From 34-65-8 sp964516135 (GTDB taxonomy: Bacteria > Pseudomonadota > Alphaproteobacteria > Sphingomonadales > Sphingomonadaceae): 64,000 nt of DNA. The position numbers and the translations under genes were made by a program. The DNA lies in the NCBI GenBank assembly GCA_964516135.1, contig CAZEWN010000012.1, forward strand, positions 1-64,000. The letters run 5' to 3'. The notes under the pieces are model-generated. The model did no database searches. It saw only the letters and a program-made list of their open reading frames with translations, and was not told where the DNA came from. This document shows, one piece after another, positions 8,708-19,795 of this stretch. Position 1 is the first letter of the stretch; the number at the start of each line of letters is the position of its first letter.

Positions 8708-11700
8708 GTGGTCGGGTCTATCCGCTTCAGGATAATCAGGCGCGCGCGGTCGACCCGCGCGACAGTGTGTGGCTGTCGGCCTCGGCCGGAACGGGCAAGA
8801 CGCAGGTACTGTCGGCCCGCGTCCTGCGGCTGCTGCTGCGCGAAGATGTGGCGCCCGAACAGATCCTGTGCCTCACCTTTACCAAGGCGGGAGCGGCGGA
8901 AATGGCAACGCGTGTAAACGAGGTGTTGGCCAATTGGGTGCGGATGCCCGACGAGGCGCTGTTCGAGCAGCTCCGCGCGATTGGCGCCGCCGCCACGCCC
9001 GATGCACGCGACCGCGCCCGCATGCTGTTCGCGCGCGTGCTCGATTGCCCTGGCGGCGGGCTCAGGATCGACACGATCCACGCTCTTTCACAATGGTTGC
9101 TCGCCGCGTTTCCTGGCGAGGCCGGCCTGACCCCCGGCACGCGGCCAATGGAGGATCGAGATCGCGATGTCCTGGCGCACGCGGAACTCGCCCGACTGGT
9201 CGCTGGATGGGAGGAGCGCGGCGAACAGGCGCTGATTGCCGCGCTCGAAATGCTCAGCATCCGCATGGGCCCCGAGGGTACGCGCGCTTGGCTGATGCGC
9301 TGCGCCAACGCGCGCGAGGCCTGGTTCGGACCGGGCGGCTGGCAGGAAGCCGACATCGAAACACGGGTGAAAGCGCTGATCGGCTTGCCCATCGATGCTG
9401 ACGAGCGCGCGGTTGCCGAATTGTGCTCGGACAATGCATTCGATATCGCCGCGCTCAATCTATGCCTCTCCGCGAACCGGGCCTGGGGGACCAAGACCGC
9501 GGCGACGAGTATTGCCGCGATCGAGGCATGGCTCACCGCCGAAGCCACCGCACGCGTGACCTTGTGCGACGAAATGCGCCGCGCGCTTTTCACCCAGAAG
9601 AGTGAACCCCGTCAGCTCGGCGCTCTGGAGAAGCATGAGAGCTCTTATGCACAAGCAGCAGCGGCGGTGCTCACTTCGCTGGGGCGCGTGGCCGAACTGC
9701 AGGCTCTTTTCGCACTGGCCGAATTGCTGGTTCCCGCGCTTACCGTCGGTAGAAGGTTCGCCATCGCTTGGGAGGATGCGAAGGCGCGCGAGGGTCTGAT
9801 CGATTTCGACGACCAAATTCGGCGCGCTGCGGCCCTACTCGATCGATCCGACATGGCGGATTGGATCCGCTTCAAGCTGGACCGCCGGTTCGATCACATC
9901 CTCATCGACGAGGCGCAGGACACCAATGCCGCGCAGTGGTCGATCATCCGCGCCCTGACCGACGATTTCTTTTCCGGCGCCGGCCAGCGCGAGGGCAGGC
10001 AGCGGACCATTTTTGTCGTAGGCGATTACAAGCAGGCGATTTTCGGCTTCCAGGGCACCAGTCCCGAGAACTTCGAGAAGGCCCGGGTTCACTTCGATTC
10101 CATCATGGCGGGCGCAGCCCGCAATGCGAGCGGCACGCGCGCCGATACCGAAGCCCGCGAACTACGCAGCCTGGGGTTGGGACGTTCCTATCGCACGGCG
10201 CAGTCGGTGCTTGAATTCGTTGATCGCGCGATCGCGGCGGTCGGGCCCGCCAATTTCGGCCTCAAAGGCGATCCCGATGAACATGTCGGCGATGCCCGGC
10301 CGGGCGAGGTCGTGCTGTGGCAGCCCGTGTCCGGTCACGGCGAAGACTCCGGCGACGCGCAGGATGGCCCTGAAAACTGGCTTTCCGAGCCGGAGCGGCG
10401 CATGGCCGATCGCATCGCGGCGCAGGTCAAGGCCTGGCTGCGCGATGGCTATCCACTCGTCAAGGGCACGCCGCGCAATGCCGGGCCAGGAGACATCATG
10501 GTGCTGGTCCGCAAGCGTCGCGAACTGGCCGGACTGATTGTCGCCCGGCTCCATGCGGCGGGTGTACCGGTGGCCGGGGTCGATCGGCTGCGGCTCGGCG
10601 CTCCGCTGGCGGTGAAGGATCTCATGGCGGCGCTGCGGTTCGCCGCTCAGCCGTGGGATGACTTGAGCCTTGCCAATCTGCTCGTATCGCCGCTCGTCGG
10701 GTGGAGCCAGCAAGACCTGCTCGATCGCGGCTGGCGGCACGACCAGTCGCGGCTGTGGGATCATCTGCGCAGGTCCGCCGACCCTGAGACGGCGCGTGTC
10801 GCGGAGATGCTGCGCGCCCTGCTTCGACTTGCGGATATCGAACCGCCCCAGAGCCTGCTCCACTGGCTCCTCGTCGGGCCATGGGGGGCGCGTCGCAAAT
10901 TGGTGGCCCGGCTGGGCACCGAGGCGAACGATCCGATCGACGAACTGCTCAACGCGGCCAGTGCCTACGCCGCCAGCAATACGGCCAGTCTCCAGGGATT
11001 CATTCGCTGGTTCGACGCGGGCGCCAATGGGCCCGGCGGCGAGTTGAAGCGCGAAGCTGGTGCAAGTGAAGGGCAGGTACGGGTCATGACCGTACACGGG
11101 TCCAAGGGGCTGCAGGCACCCATTGTGATCTTGGCAGACGCGGCGGGCAACCCGGACAATTCGTTGTCGCGCGGGTTGTCGCTCGACGAGGACCTGCCCG
11201 GCGGCGGCGGGCGCGCGATCCCGCTGCCGGGGCTGCGCGGCGAAGAGATGGTGGGCCGTGTCGCCGCCGCCGAAGCCGCTGCCCGGGCAGCAGAGCGCCA
11301 GGAGCATTGGCGCCTGCTCTACGTCGCCATGACCCGCGCGGAGGAAGCGCTTTTCATTGGTGGCGCGCTGGGCAAACGCGAGCAGGCGCCCGCCCCGGAC
11401 AGCTGGCATGCGAAGCTGGCTCCGCTGTTCACGGAGGACGCGGAGGAGGATGCCATCTGGGGCGCGGTGCGACGTCTTGGCAAACGGCCCGATCCTGTCA
11501 GCGGTGTGACGATTGCAGCTGAAATCGCACCGTCGGCCATGCCCGGCTGGGCGCGGACACCGATCGGCCCCGAACCGCGGCCGCCGCGCCCACTCGCACC
11601 CTCATCCGCCGGGGAAGAACGCGGGGCCAATCCCCCGCTGCCACCGCATGCCGAGGCGCAGGCAGCGCGGCGCGGTGTGCTGGTCCATCGTTTGCTTGAG

Positions 11701-12198
11701 CGGCTGCCCGATCTCGACCCGCCGACCCGCGAGGAGAAGGCGCGCGCTTGGCTCGCGCGCCAGGCACGCGACCTCGACGATGGCGTGCGCGAGGAACTGC
11801 TAGCCTCGGCGCTCGCGGTGCTCGGCGACCCCGAATTCACCGCTTTGTTCGGGCAGGGGGCGCTGGCCGAGGTGCCGCTGGCCGCGACCGTCGATGGCAT
11901 GGTGGTCGCGGGCGTTGCCGACCGGCTGCTGGTCACGCCGGACGAAATCGTCGTCGTGGATTTCAAGACCGCGCGCCGCCCGCCATCGTCGCTTGCGCAG
12001 GTGCCGATCCCGACCCTGCGCCAGATGGCGGCATATGCGGCCGCTTTGGGCGAAATCTACCCGGGCAGGTTGATCCGCGCCGCCGTGCTCTACACCCAAG
12101 TGCCGCGGCTGATCGCAATTCCAGCGGCCCTGCTGGCCGAACACAAAGCGGCTTTGTCCACAGCGCAGGAAAGCTTTCCGGGCCTGGCGGTTGAGTGA
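8704..12198 (+). CDS. addA: AddA subunit of the AddAB helicase-nuclease
   Basis: 1164-aa UvrD/RecB-family helicase with a C-terminal nuclease domain. The Walker A loop SASAGTGKTQV is at about residues 25-35, motif II ILIDEAQDTNA at about 400, motif VI LLYVAMTRAEEALF at about 872, and the PD-(D/E)XK core IVVVDFKTARRP at about 1082. ATG 8704 overlaps the addB stop by 4 nt. Together with addB this completes the RecBCD-equivalent system. It ends 47 nt before trxA. Confidence 0.96.
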   Translation: MSGRVYPLQDNQARAVDPRDSVWLSASAGTGKTQVLSARVLRLLLREDVAPEQILCLTFTKAGAAEMATRVNEVLANWVRMPDEALFEQLRAIGAAATPDARDRARMLFARVLDCPGGGLRIDTIHALSQWLLAAFPGEAGLTPGTRPMEDRDRDVLAHAELARLVAGWEERGEQALIAALEMLSIRMGPEGTRAWLMRCANAREAWFGPGGWQEADIETRVKALIGLPIDADERAVAELCSDNAFDIAALNLCLSANRAWGTKTAATSIAAIEAWLTAEATARVTLCDEMRRALFTQKSEPRQLGALEKHESSYAQAAAAVLTSLGRVAELQALFALAELLVPALTVGRRFAIAWEDAKAREGLIDFDDQIRRAAALLDRSDMADWIRFKLDRRFDHILIDEAQDTNAAQWSIIRALTDDFFSGAGQREGRQRTIFVVGDYKQAIFGFQGTSPENFEKARVHFDSIMAGAARNASGTRADTEARELRSLGLGRSYRTAQSVLEFVDRAIAAVGPANFGLKGDPDEHVGDARPGEVVLWQPVSGHGEDSGDAQDGPENWLSEPERRMADRIAAQVKAWLRDGYPLVKGTPRNAGPGDIMVLVRKRRELAGLIVARLHAAGVPVAGVDRLRLGAPLAVKDLMAALRFAAQPWDDLSLANLLVSPLVGWSQQDLLDRGWRHDQSRLWDHLRRSADPETARVAEMLRALLRLADIEPPQSLLHWLLVGPWGARRKLVARLGTEANDPIDELLNAASAYAASNTASLQGFIRWFDAGANGPGGELKREAGASEGQVRVMTVHGSKGLQAPIVILADAAGNPDNSLSRGLSLDEDLPGGGGRAIPLPGLRGEEMVGRVAAAEAAARAAERQEHWRLLYVAMTRAEEALFIGGALGKREQAPAPDSWHAKLAPLFTEDAEEDAIWGAVRRLGKRPDPVSGVTIAAEIAPSAMPGWARTPIGPEPRPPRPLAPSSAGEERGANPPLPPHAEAQAARRGVLVHRLLERLPDLDPPTREEKARAWLARQARDLDDGVREELLASALAVLGDPEFTALFGQGALAEVPLAATVDGMVVAGVADRLLVTPDEIVVVDFKTARRPPSSLAQVPIPTLRQMAAYAAALGEIYPGRLIRAAVLYTQVPRLIAIPAALLAEHKAALSTAQESFPGLAVE

Positions 12199-12232
12199 TC
12201 GCGCGCCGCGCCTAGATTGACGACAACAATTA

Positions 12233-12239
12233 TAGGAGA
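12233..12239 (+). promoter_or_regulatory. Shine-Dalgarno of trxA
   Basis: AGGAGA ends about 7 nt before ATG 12246, favouring that codon over the TTG at 12243. It is one of the clearest ribosome binding sites in the window, consistent with an abundant protein. Confidence 0.75.
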
Positions 12240-12245
12240 ACATTG

Positions 12246-12566
12246 ATGGCGACCGTCAAAGTCACCGATGACAGTTTTCAGAGCGACGTGCTCGACGCCG
12301 ACAAGCCCGTGCTCGTCGATTTCTGGGCCGACTGGTGCGGGCCGTGCAAGATGATCGCGCCCGCGCTGGAGGAAATCAGCGACGAACTGGCCGACCGCGT
12401 GACGATCGCCAAGATGGACATCATGGAAAACACCGACACACCGGGCAAGCTCGGCGTGCAGGGGATCCCCTACCTGGTGCTCTACAAGGGCGGGGAAAAG
12501 GCGGCCGAATTGACGGGTGCCCGGCCCAAGGGGCAGCTCAAGGCATGGCTGGAAAGCGTCCTTTAG
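12246..12566 (+). CDS. trxA: Thioredoxin 1
   Basis: 106-aa cytosolic dithiol oxidoreductase. The active site is W30-C31-G-P-C34-K within FWADWCGPCK, and the cis-proline follows in VQGIPYLVL. Length and sequence are those of canonical TrxA. It is reduced by TrxB, encoded in this window at 39952. The stop overlaps the stop of the convergent inositol-phosphatase gene by 4 nt (TTAG), leaving no space for a terminator. Confidence 0.97.
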   Translation: MATVKVTDDSFQSDVLDADKPVLVDFWADWCGPCKMIAPALEEISDELADRVTIAKMDIMENTDTPGKLGVQGIPYLVLYKGGEKAAELTGARPKGQLKAWLESVL

Positions 12567-13363
12567 CCCAGCGCGGCAAGCCGGCTAGCCAGTTCGTGCC
12601 ATAGCGCCGGGCGGGCCGCGCCGATCAGGCCGGGTCGCTGCCATTCATCAACGCGGTAAGGCGATCCATCGGGTCGTGCCGCCATGCCGCCAGCCTCGTT
12701 CAGCCACAGAACGCCCGCCGCATGGTCCCATGCAAGCGTCCGTTCAAAAATCGATACGTCGTTAATCCCCAGTGCCAGCCGCGGATACTGCTCAGCCGCG
12801 CAGTAGGGGATATCGGCAAGCTCGTAATGCGGCGCGATATGCGCCCTGACCGCCTCTCGCCGTTCGGGTTGGAGATAGATAAGCGAGATTGCCGCGATTG
12901 GCGGGGTCTGGCCGCTCGGTACGGAGCGGACCAGATCATCGTCGATCCGCGCGCCGCGTCGTTCGTGCGCGATGCACAGGCGGCCTGACAAACAATCATA
13001 AATCCATCCCGATCGGCACACGCCGCCGCTGGCACGCGCGACGATGATCCCGAAGGGCGCCCTTCCGCTGGCGAAATTGCGAGTGCCGTCGAGCGGATCG
13101 ACGATCCAGCATTCACCCGCCAGCGCATCCTGTACGGCGGCGTCGGCATGGGCCGCTTCTTCACCTACGACGGCCACACCTGGCTCTATCCGCGCCAGTG
13201 CCTCGAACAACATCGCTTCAGCGGCGTGGTCGGCCACCGTCACGACATCGCCTGGCGCCTTGGCGACGATCTGGTTCGCGGCGAGCGAATGATAATGCGG
13301 GAGTATGGCAGTTTCGCTCACCCGACGCAGCAGGGCGCCCATTTCGGCGTCGAGCGCGCTCAC
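12563..13363 (-). CDS. Inositol monophosphatase family protein
   Basis: 266-aa Mg-dependent phosphatase of the IMPase/CysQ fold. The metal-binding signature WIVDPLDGTRNFASG and the C-terminal LAWDHAAGVLWLNEAGG are both present, as is the upstream GEEAAH glutamate. The substrate could be inositol phosphate, PAP or histidinol phosphate; the sequence alone does not decide. GTG 13363 overlaps the argJ stop (GTGA), so the gene is probably translated together with argJ. It ends convergently on trxA. Confidence 0.9.
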   Translation of the reverse strand: MSALDAEMGALLRRVSETAILPHYHSLAANQIVAKAPGDVVTVADHAAEAMLFEALARIEPGVAVVGEEAAHADAAVQDALAGECWIVDPLDGTRNFASGRAPFGIIVARASGGVCRSGWIYDCLSGRLCIAHERRGARIDDDLVRSVPSGQTPPIAAISLIYLQPERREAVRAHIAPHYELADIPYCAAEQYPRLALGINDVSIFERTLAWDHAAGVLWLNEAGGMAARPDGSPYRVDEWQRPGLIGAARPALWHELASRLAALG

Positions 13364-14586
13364 GAACGGTAATCAGCGTTGATCGCGATGTATCCGTGCG
13401 TCAAGTCGCAGGTCCACACGGTGGCATGGCCATCGCCCAGGCCCAGATCGACATCGATCCGAATCTCTTGCCCTTGCAGATGGGCGGCCACGGGCCCCTC
13501 GTCATAGTCGGTCAGCGGCTGCCCGTCGCGTGCCGCCCAGACCCCGCCGAACCCGATCGACAAACGGTCGCGATCGGCCGGCTCTCCCGCCTTGCCCACC
13601 GCCATCACCACGCGACCCCAGTTGGCATCCTCGCCCGCAATCGCGGTTTTGACCAAGGGAGAATTGCCGATCGACAGGCCGACCTTGCGCGCACTGTCAT
13701 CGGAAATGGCGCCTCTCACCGCGATCTCGATGAACTTGCGCGCCCCTTCGCCGTCACGTACCACCAGATGGGCGAGCTGGCGGCAGACATCGGCCAGTGC
13801 TGCGGCAAAGGCATCGGCGCCTGGATCGTCGTATGACGTAAGCAGTGGGTTCGCCGCAGCGCCCGTCGCGAAAGCAAGGATCGTGTCGCTGGTTGAAGTG
13901 TCCCCGTCGACGGTGATGCAAGAAAAACTACGCGCGTTCGCTTCGGTCAGAATTTGCTGGAGAAATGACGGTTCCACCGCCGCATCGGTGAATACATAGC
14001 CGAGCATCGTGGCCATGTCGGGGGCTATCATGCCACTGCCCTTGATGATGGCGCACAGCGTCACGGCGGTGTCGCCAATCGTCGCCCTCGCCATGGCGCC
14101 CTTGGGGTAAGTATCGGTCGTCCCAATCGTCGCGGCTGCTTCCTGCCAAGAGCATGCGGGCGCGACGAGTGCCGCCTCGATCCCCGCGCGCGCCTTGTCC
14201 TTGGGCAGGGGCACGCCAATCACGCCCGTGGATGACACAAATACCTGCTCGCGCGCGCAGCCGATGCGTTCGGCAACTTGCGCCATGATCGCTTCCACCG
14301 CCTCGCGCCCGCGATAGCCGGTGAATGCGTTCGAATTGCCGGCATTGACGATCAGCGCACGGGCGCGGCCCTGCGCCACATTGATCCGTCCCAGCTCCAC
14401 TTCGCTGGAGGCGCAGGCGCTGCGCGTGAAGACTCCGGCGACTGCCGTCCCTTCCGCGAGTTCGGCAAATGTAAGGTCAGCCCGATCCCAATGCTTGTAG
14501 CCCGCGCGCGATACGCGCAGGGTGACACCTTCGATTGGCGGCATTTCGGGGAAGGGCAGCGCCAGCGGGCTCGATTCTAGGTCCAT
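13360..14586 (-). CDS. argJ: Bifunctional glutamate N-acetyltransferase / N-acetylglutamate synthase ArgJ
   Basis: 408-aa enzyme of the cyclic arginine pathway that transfers acetyl from N-acetylornithine to glutamate. The precursor self-cleaves before a threonine in the motif MIAPDMATMLGYVFTD; that motif is intact, with KGSG just before it. Length is normal. ATG 14586 is the only good start. Its stop overlaps the following phosphatase gene (GTGA). It diverges from the small exported-protein gene at 14691. Confidence 0.96.
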   Translation of the reverse strand: MDLESSPLALPFPEMPPIEGVTLRVSRAGYKHWDRADLTFAELAEGTAVAGVFTRSACASSEVELGRINVAQGRARALIVNAGNSNAFTGYRGREAVEAIMAQVAERIGCAREQVFVSSTGVIGVPLPKDKARAGIEAALVAPACSWQEAAATIGTTDTYPKGAMARATIGDTAVTLCAIIKGSGMIAPDMATMLGYVFTDAAVEPSFLQQILTEANARSFSCITVDGDTSTSDTILAFATGAAANPLLTSYDDPGADAFAAALADVCRQLAHLVVRDGEGARKFIEIAVRGAISDDSARKVGLSIGNSPLVKTAIAGEDANWGRVVMAVGKAGEPADRDRLSIGFGGVWAARDGQPLTDYDEGPVAAHLQGQEIRIDVDLGLGDGHATVWTCDLTHGYIAINADYRS

Positions 14587-14690
14587 GGTCCCGCTCTATG
14601 TAAGCGGCGCGGCGAGGTAAACGCGCATTGCCGCCTTCCGGAGCCAAAAAGGTGGACGCAGGCGGGGGGCGCGACTATCTTGCGCGCGTG

Positions 14691-14960
14691 ATGCTGCGCC
14701 GACTTCTCGCCTGCCTTGCGCTGCTTACCGGACTCGCCTCGATTGGTGTGCCGGTCAATGCGGGCGTCGTTGATACGTTTGCGGCGCAAGTCGGCGTGAG
14801 CAAACCCGCACCGTCCACGCCTTCGGCGGAACGGATCGAATGCCAGGCTCCGCGCGGCACGGCTGGCACCCGGCGCGATCAGCCTGAATGTCGCCAGCGC
14901 AAGCCAGTCATCATTTACATCCCGACGATCCAGTACGGCCCCGATCGCGCGCTGGAATAG
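14691..14960 (+). CDS. Small exported hypothetical protein
   Basis: 89-aa protein of unknown function. It begins MLRRLLACLALLTGLASIG and continues VPVNAG, a typical Sec signal peptide with a likely cleavage after VNA, so the mature part would be about 65 residues in the periplasm. Two cysteines in the mature region (ECQAP and PECRQR) could form a disulfide. The C-terminus IIYIPTIQYGPDRALE is not a domain I recognise. ATG 14691 is preferred over the ATG at 14628 because the signal peptide starts there. It lies between argJ and secA. Confidence 0.65.
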   Translation: MLRRLLACLALLTGLASIGVPVNAGVVDTFAAQVGVSKPAPSTPSAERIECQAPRGTAGTRRDQPECRQRKPVIIYIPTIQYGPDRALE

Positions 14961-15053
14961 CGCGCGCCCCCCATTTTTCGAGTTGGTTCGCCCGGCGCAG
15001 CGGCGCGCGGGCGCACACATGCAGTTTCCCCCAGTTCCGGGACCACCCATTTC

Positions 15054-17807
<2,754 letters not shown>

Positions 17808-17866
17808 CGGTATTTGGAGCGGTCCCGTGCCGATCGGCACCGAAACCCGGATAACAATCCGATACG

Positions 17867-17904
17867 AAAAAGGGCGCGGCGGGTAATTCCGTCGCGCCCT
17901 TTTT
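17867..17904. terminator. Bidirectional terminator between secA and tRNA-Asn
   Basis: Stem 17872-17880 (GGGCGCGGC) pairs with 17891-17899 with one G-T pair. Five A residues precede it and a run of T follows, so it reads as an intrinsic terminator on both strands: for secA on plus and for tRNA-Asn on minus. Confidence 0.85.
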
Positions 17905-17920
17905 CATGCCCCGGATCGGG

Positions 17921-17995
17921 TGGCTCCCCGAGTTGGATTCGAACCAACGACCAAGTGATTAACAGTCACCTACTCTACCGCTGAGCTATCGGGGA
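17921..17995 (-). tRNA. tRNA-Asn (GTT anticodon)
   Basis: The minus strand folds into a standard cloverleaf of 75 nt including an encoded CCA end. The acceptor stem is TCCCCGA with TCGGGGA, the D arm contains AGCTCAGCGGTAGAG, the anticodon stem GTGA/TCAC encloses loop CTGTTAA with anticodon GTT, and the T arm has GGTTCGAATCC. It ends just before the bidirectional hairpin that also serves secA. Confidence 0.97.
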
Positions 17996-18068
17996 ATGAC
18001 CCTGACCCGCGGGCAGGGGTGCGCCTATATGGGCGGTGGAATCGTTTGGCAAGTGCCCTTGGCCGCCC

Positions 18069-18857
18069 TCAAACCACGAACTGTTCGGCCACGATCCGTT
18101 CGTCCAGTGCATGGCCTGGGTCGAACAGCAGGGTGAGCTCGGAATCGGCGGCAATCTCAAGCGAGACTTCGGCGATGTCGCGAAATTCCTTCTGGTCCGC
18201 GACAGCGGAAACAGGGCGCTTGTCGGGTTCGTTTACACGAAATTTCATCGTCGAACGATCAGGCAGGATCGCCCCACGCCAGCGTCGCGGGCGAAACGGG
18301 CTGATCGGGGTGAGCGCGAGAAGCTGCGAATCGAGCGGCAGGATCGGGCCATTGGCCGAGAGGTTGTATGCGGTCGATCCGGCAGGCGTCGCCACCAGCA
18401 CGCCGTCGCACACCAGTTCCTTGATCCGCACCCGGTCGTCGACCGACACCTCGATCTTCGCGGTCTGGCGTGTCTCGCGTAGCAGCGAAACCTCGTTGAT
18501 CGCGCAGGCGACATGGGTTTGGCCGTCCTGGGTCACTGCTGCCATTCGCAAGGGTGCGATGCCGATCGATCTGGAACGATTGAGCTTTTCAAGCAGTTTC
18601 GATCCGGCGCGATAACGGTTCATCAGGAAGCCGACGGTCCCCAGGTTCAAACCATAGGCCGGGCGCACATCGCCGCTGTCCAGCATGCCGTGCAGGGTCT
18701 GTAGCATGAAGCCGTCGCCGCCAAGCACCACGATGGCATCACTTTCCTCGACCGGCACCCACGGATGGGCGTCGGCAATCTCGCGCGCGGCATCCTGCGC
18801 CCGTGCGGTGTCCGACGCCAGCAGCGCCAGCCGTGCGAAACCGTGATTGCTGCCCAC
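18069..18857 (-). CDS. nadK: NAD kinase
   Basis: 262-aa enzyme that makes NADP from NAD using ATP or polyphosphate. The catalytic GGDG motif appears in IVVLGGDGFML, and the family segments GSTAYNLSANGP and LNLGTVGFLMN are present. Length matches the short alphaproteobacterial NadK proteins (about 255 aa). GTG 18857 is used; GAGGA lies about 10 nt upstream of it. The gene stands alone and faces away from the EAL gene. Confidence 0.95.
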   Translation of the reverse strand: MGSNHGFARLALLASDTARAQDAAREIADAHPWVPVEESDAIVVLGGDGFMLQTLHGMLDSGDVRPAYGLNLGTVGFLMNRYRAGSKLLEKLNRSRSIGIAPLRMAAVTQDGQTHVACAINEVSLLRETRQTAKIEVSVDDRVRIKELVCDGVLVATPAGSTAYNLSANGPILPLDSQLLALTPISPFRPRRWRGAILPDRSTMKFRVNEPDKRPVSAVADQKEFRDIAEVSLEIAADSELTLLFDPGHALDERIVAEQFVV

Positions 18858-18973
18858 CTTGTCAGTTTCCTCGCGTTCAACGGCTGCGGCGCGACCCTAT
18901 GGGGCACTGTGTCATTTGGCAACGCGTCAGAATTGGCGGCCCGCCTCGGGCTGCCATGCCTTAAGCGGCGGGG

Positions 18974-19795
18974 ATGATAAGTGTCGCACAACCCCAACCT
19001 CCCAAAACCGAACGCCGCTCGCACTCGGATCGCCGCCGGTCCGGTTCGCCCGAGCAATTTGCCGAACTTGCGGCAGCGATCGAGCACGGCGCGATCGAGG
19101 TGATGTTCCAGCCGCAATATCTGAGCGCTGACGGTCGGGTCGCCGGTGCCGAGGCCCTGCTGCGCTGGGATCACCCTCTCCAAGGCCCGCTGGCGGGCGA
19201 CCTGATCTTCGCCATGGCGCATGAAAGCGGGCTGGCGCATCGGCTGGCCGAACATACCTGCGCGCGCGCCATGGACCTGGCGGTGCGGTGGCCGGGCGAT
19301 CTGCGCCTGTCGCTTAACGTCACCGCCGATGATCTCGCCGATCCTGGCTATCCCGCGCTGCTCGATGCCGCGTTGCATCGCTCGGGCTTCCCCGCTGCGC
19401 GTCTTACGCTGGAGATCACCGAGCAGGCGCTGGTCGACGGGCTTGATGGAGCAGCACAAATGCTGCGGCATCTGACCGACAAGGGGATCGCGATTGCACT
19501 GGACGATTTCGGCGCGGGGTTCTGCAACTTCCGGTATCTCAAGACCCTGCCTCTCGCAGCGCTGAAGCTCGACCGATCGATGGTGGAAGGAATCGCCACC
19601 GACCGGCGCGATCTCGCGGTTTTTCGTGCAATAATGGCAATGGCGCGGGCGCTTGACCTGCTCGTGATTGCGGAGGGCGTAGAAACCGAGGCCCAGCGCG
19701 CGGCGGTGGTGCGCGAAGGGTGCGATCGGTGGCAGGGCTTTCTTGGCGCTGCGCCGATGACGGCTGATGCGTTCGCCGTGCTTGCGGCCGGTTAG
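18974..19795 (+). CDS. Stand-alone EAL-domain protein (probable c-di-GMP phosphodiesterase)
   Basis: 273-aa protein that is almost entirely an EAL domain, with a short basic N-terminal tail (KTERRSHSDRRR). Metal and catalytic residues look intact: EALLRW, the Asn in LSLNVTADD, the Glu in LEITEQ, ALDDFGAGF, the Lys in ALKLDRSM and VIAEGVET. The usual FGTGYSS loop reads FGAGFCN, a mild variant that keeps the two aspartates. No signal peptide or sensor domain is seen, so input must come from partners or expression. The stop overlaps convergent mfd by 4 nt (TTAG). Confidence 0.87.
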   Translation: MISVAQPQPPKTERRSHSDRRRSGSPEQFAELAAAIEHGAIEVMFQPQYLSADGRVAGAEALLRWDHPLQGPLAGDLIFAMAHESGLAHRLAEHTCARAMDLAVRWPGDLRLSLNVTADDLADPGYPALLDAALHRSGFPAARLTLEITEQALVDGLDGAAQMLRHLTDKGIAIALDDFGAGFCNFRYLKTLPLAALKLDRSMVEGIATDRRDLAVFRAIMAMARALDLLVIAEGVETEAQRAAVVREGCDRWQGFLGAAPMTADAFAVLAAG

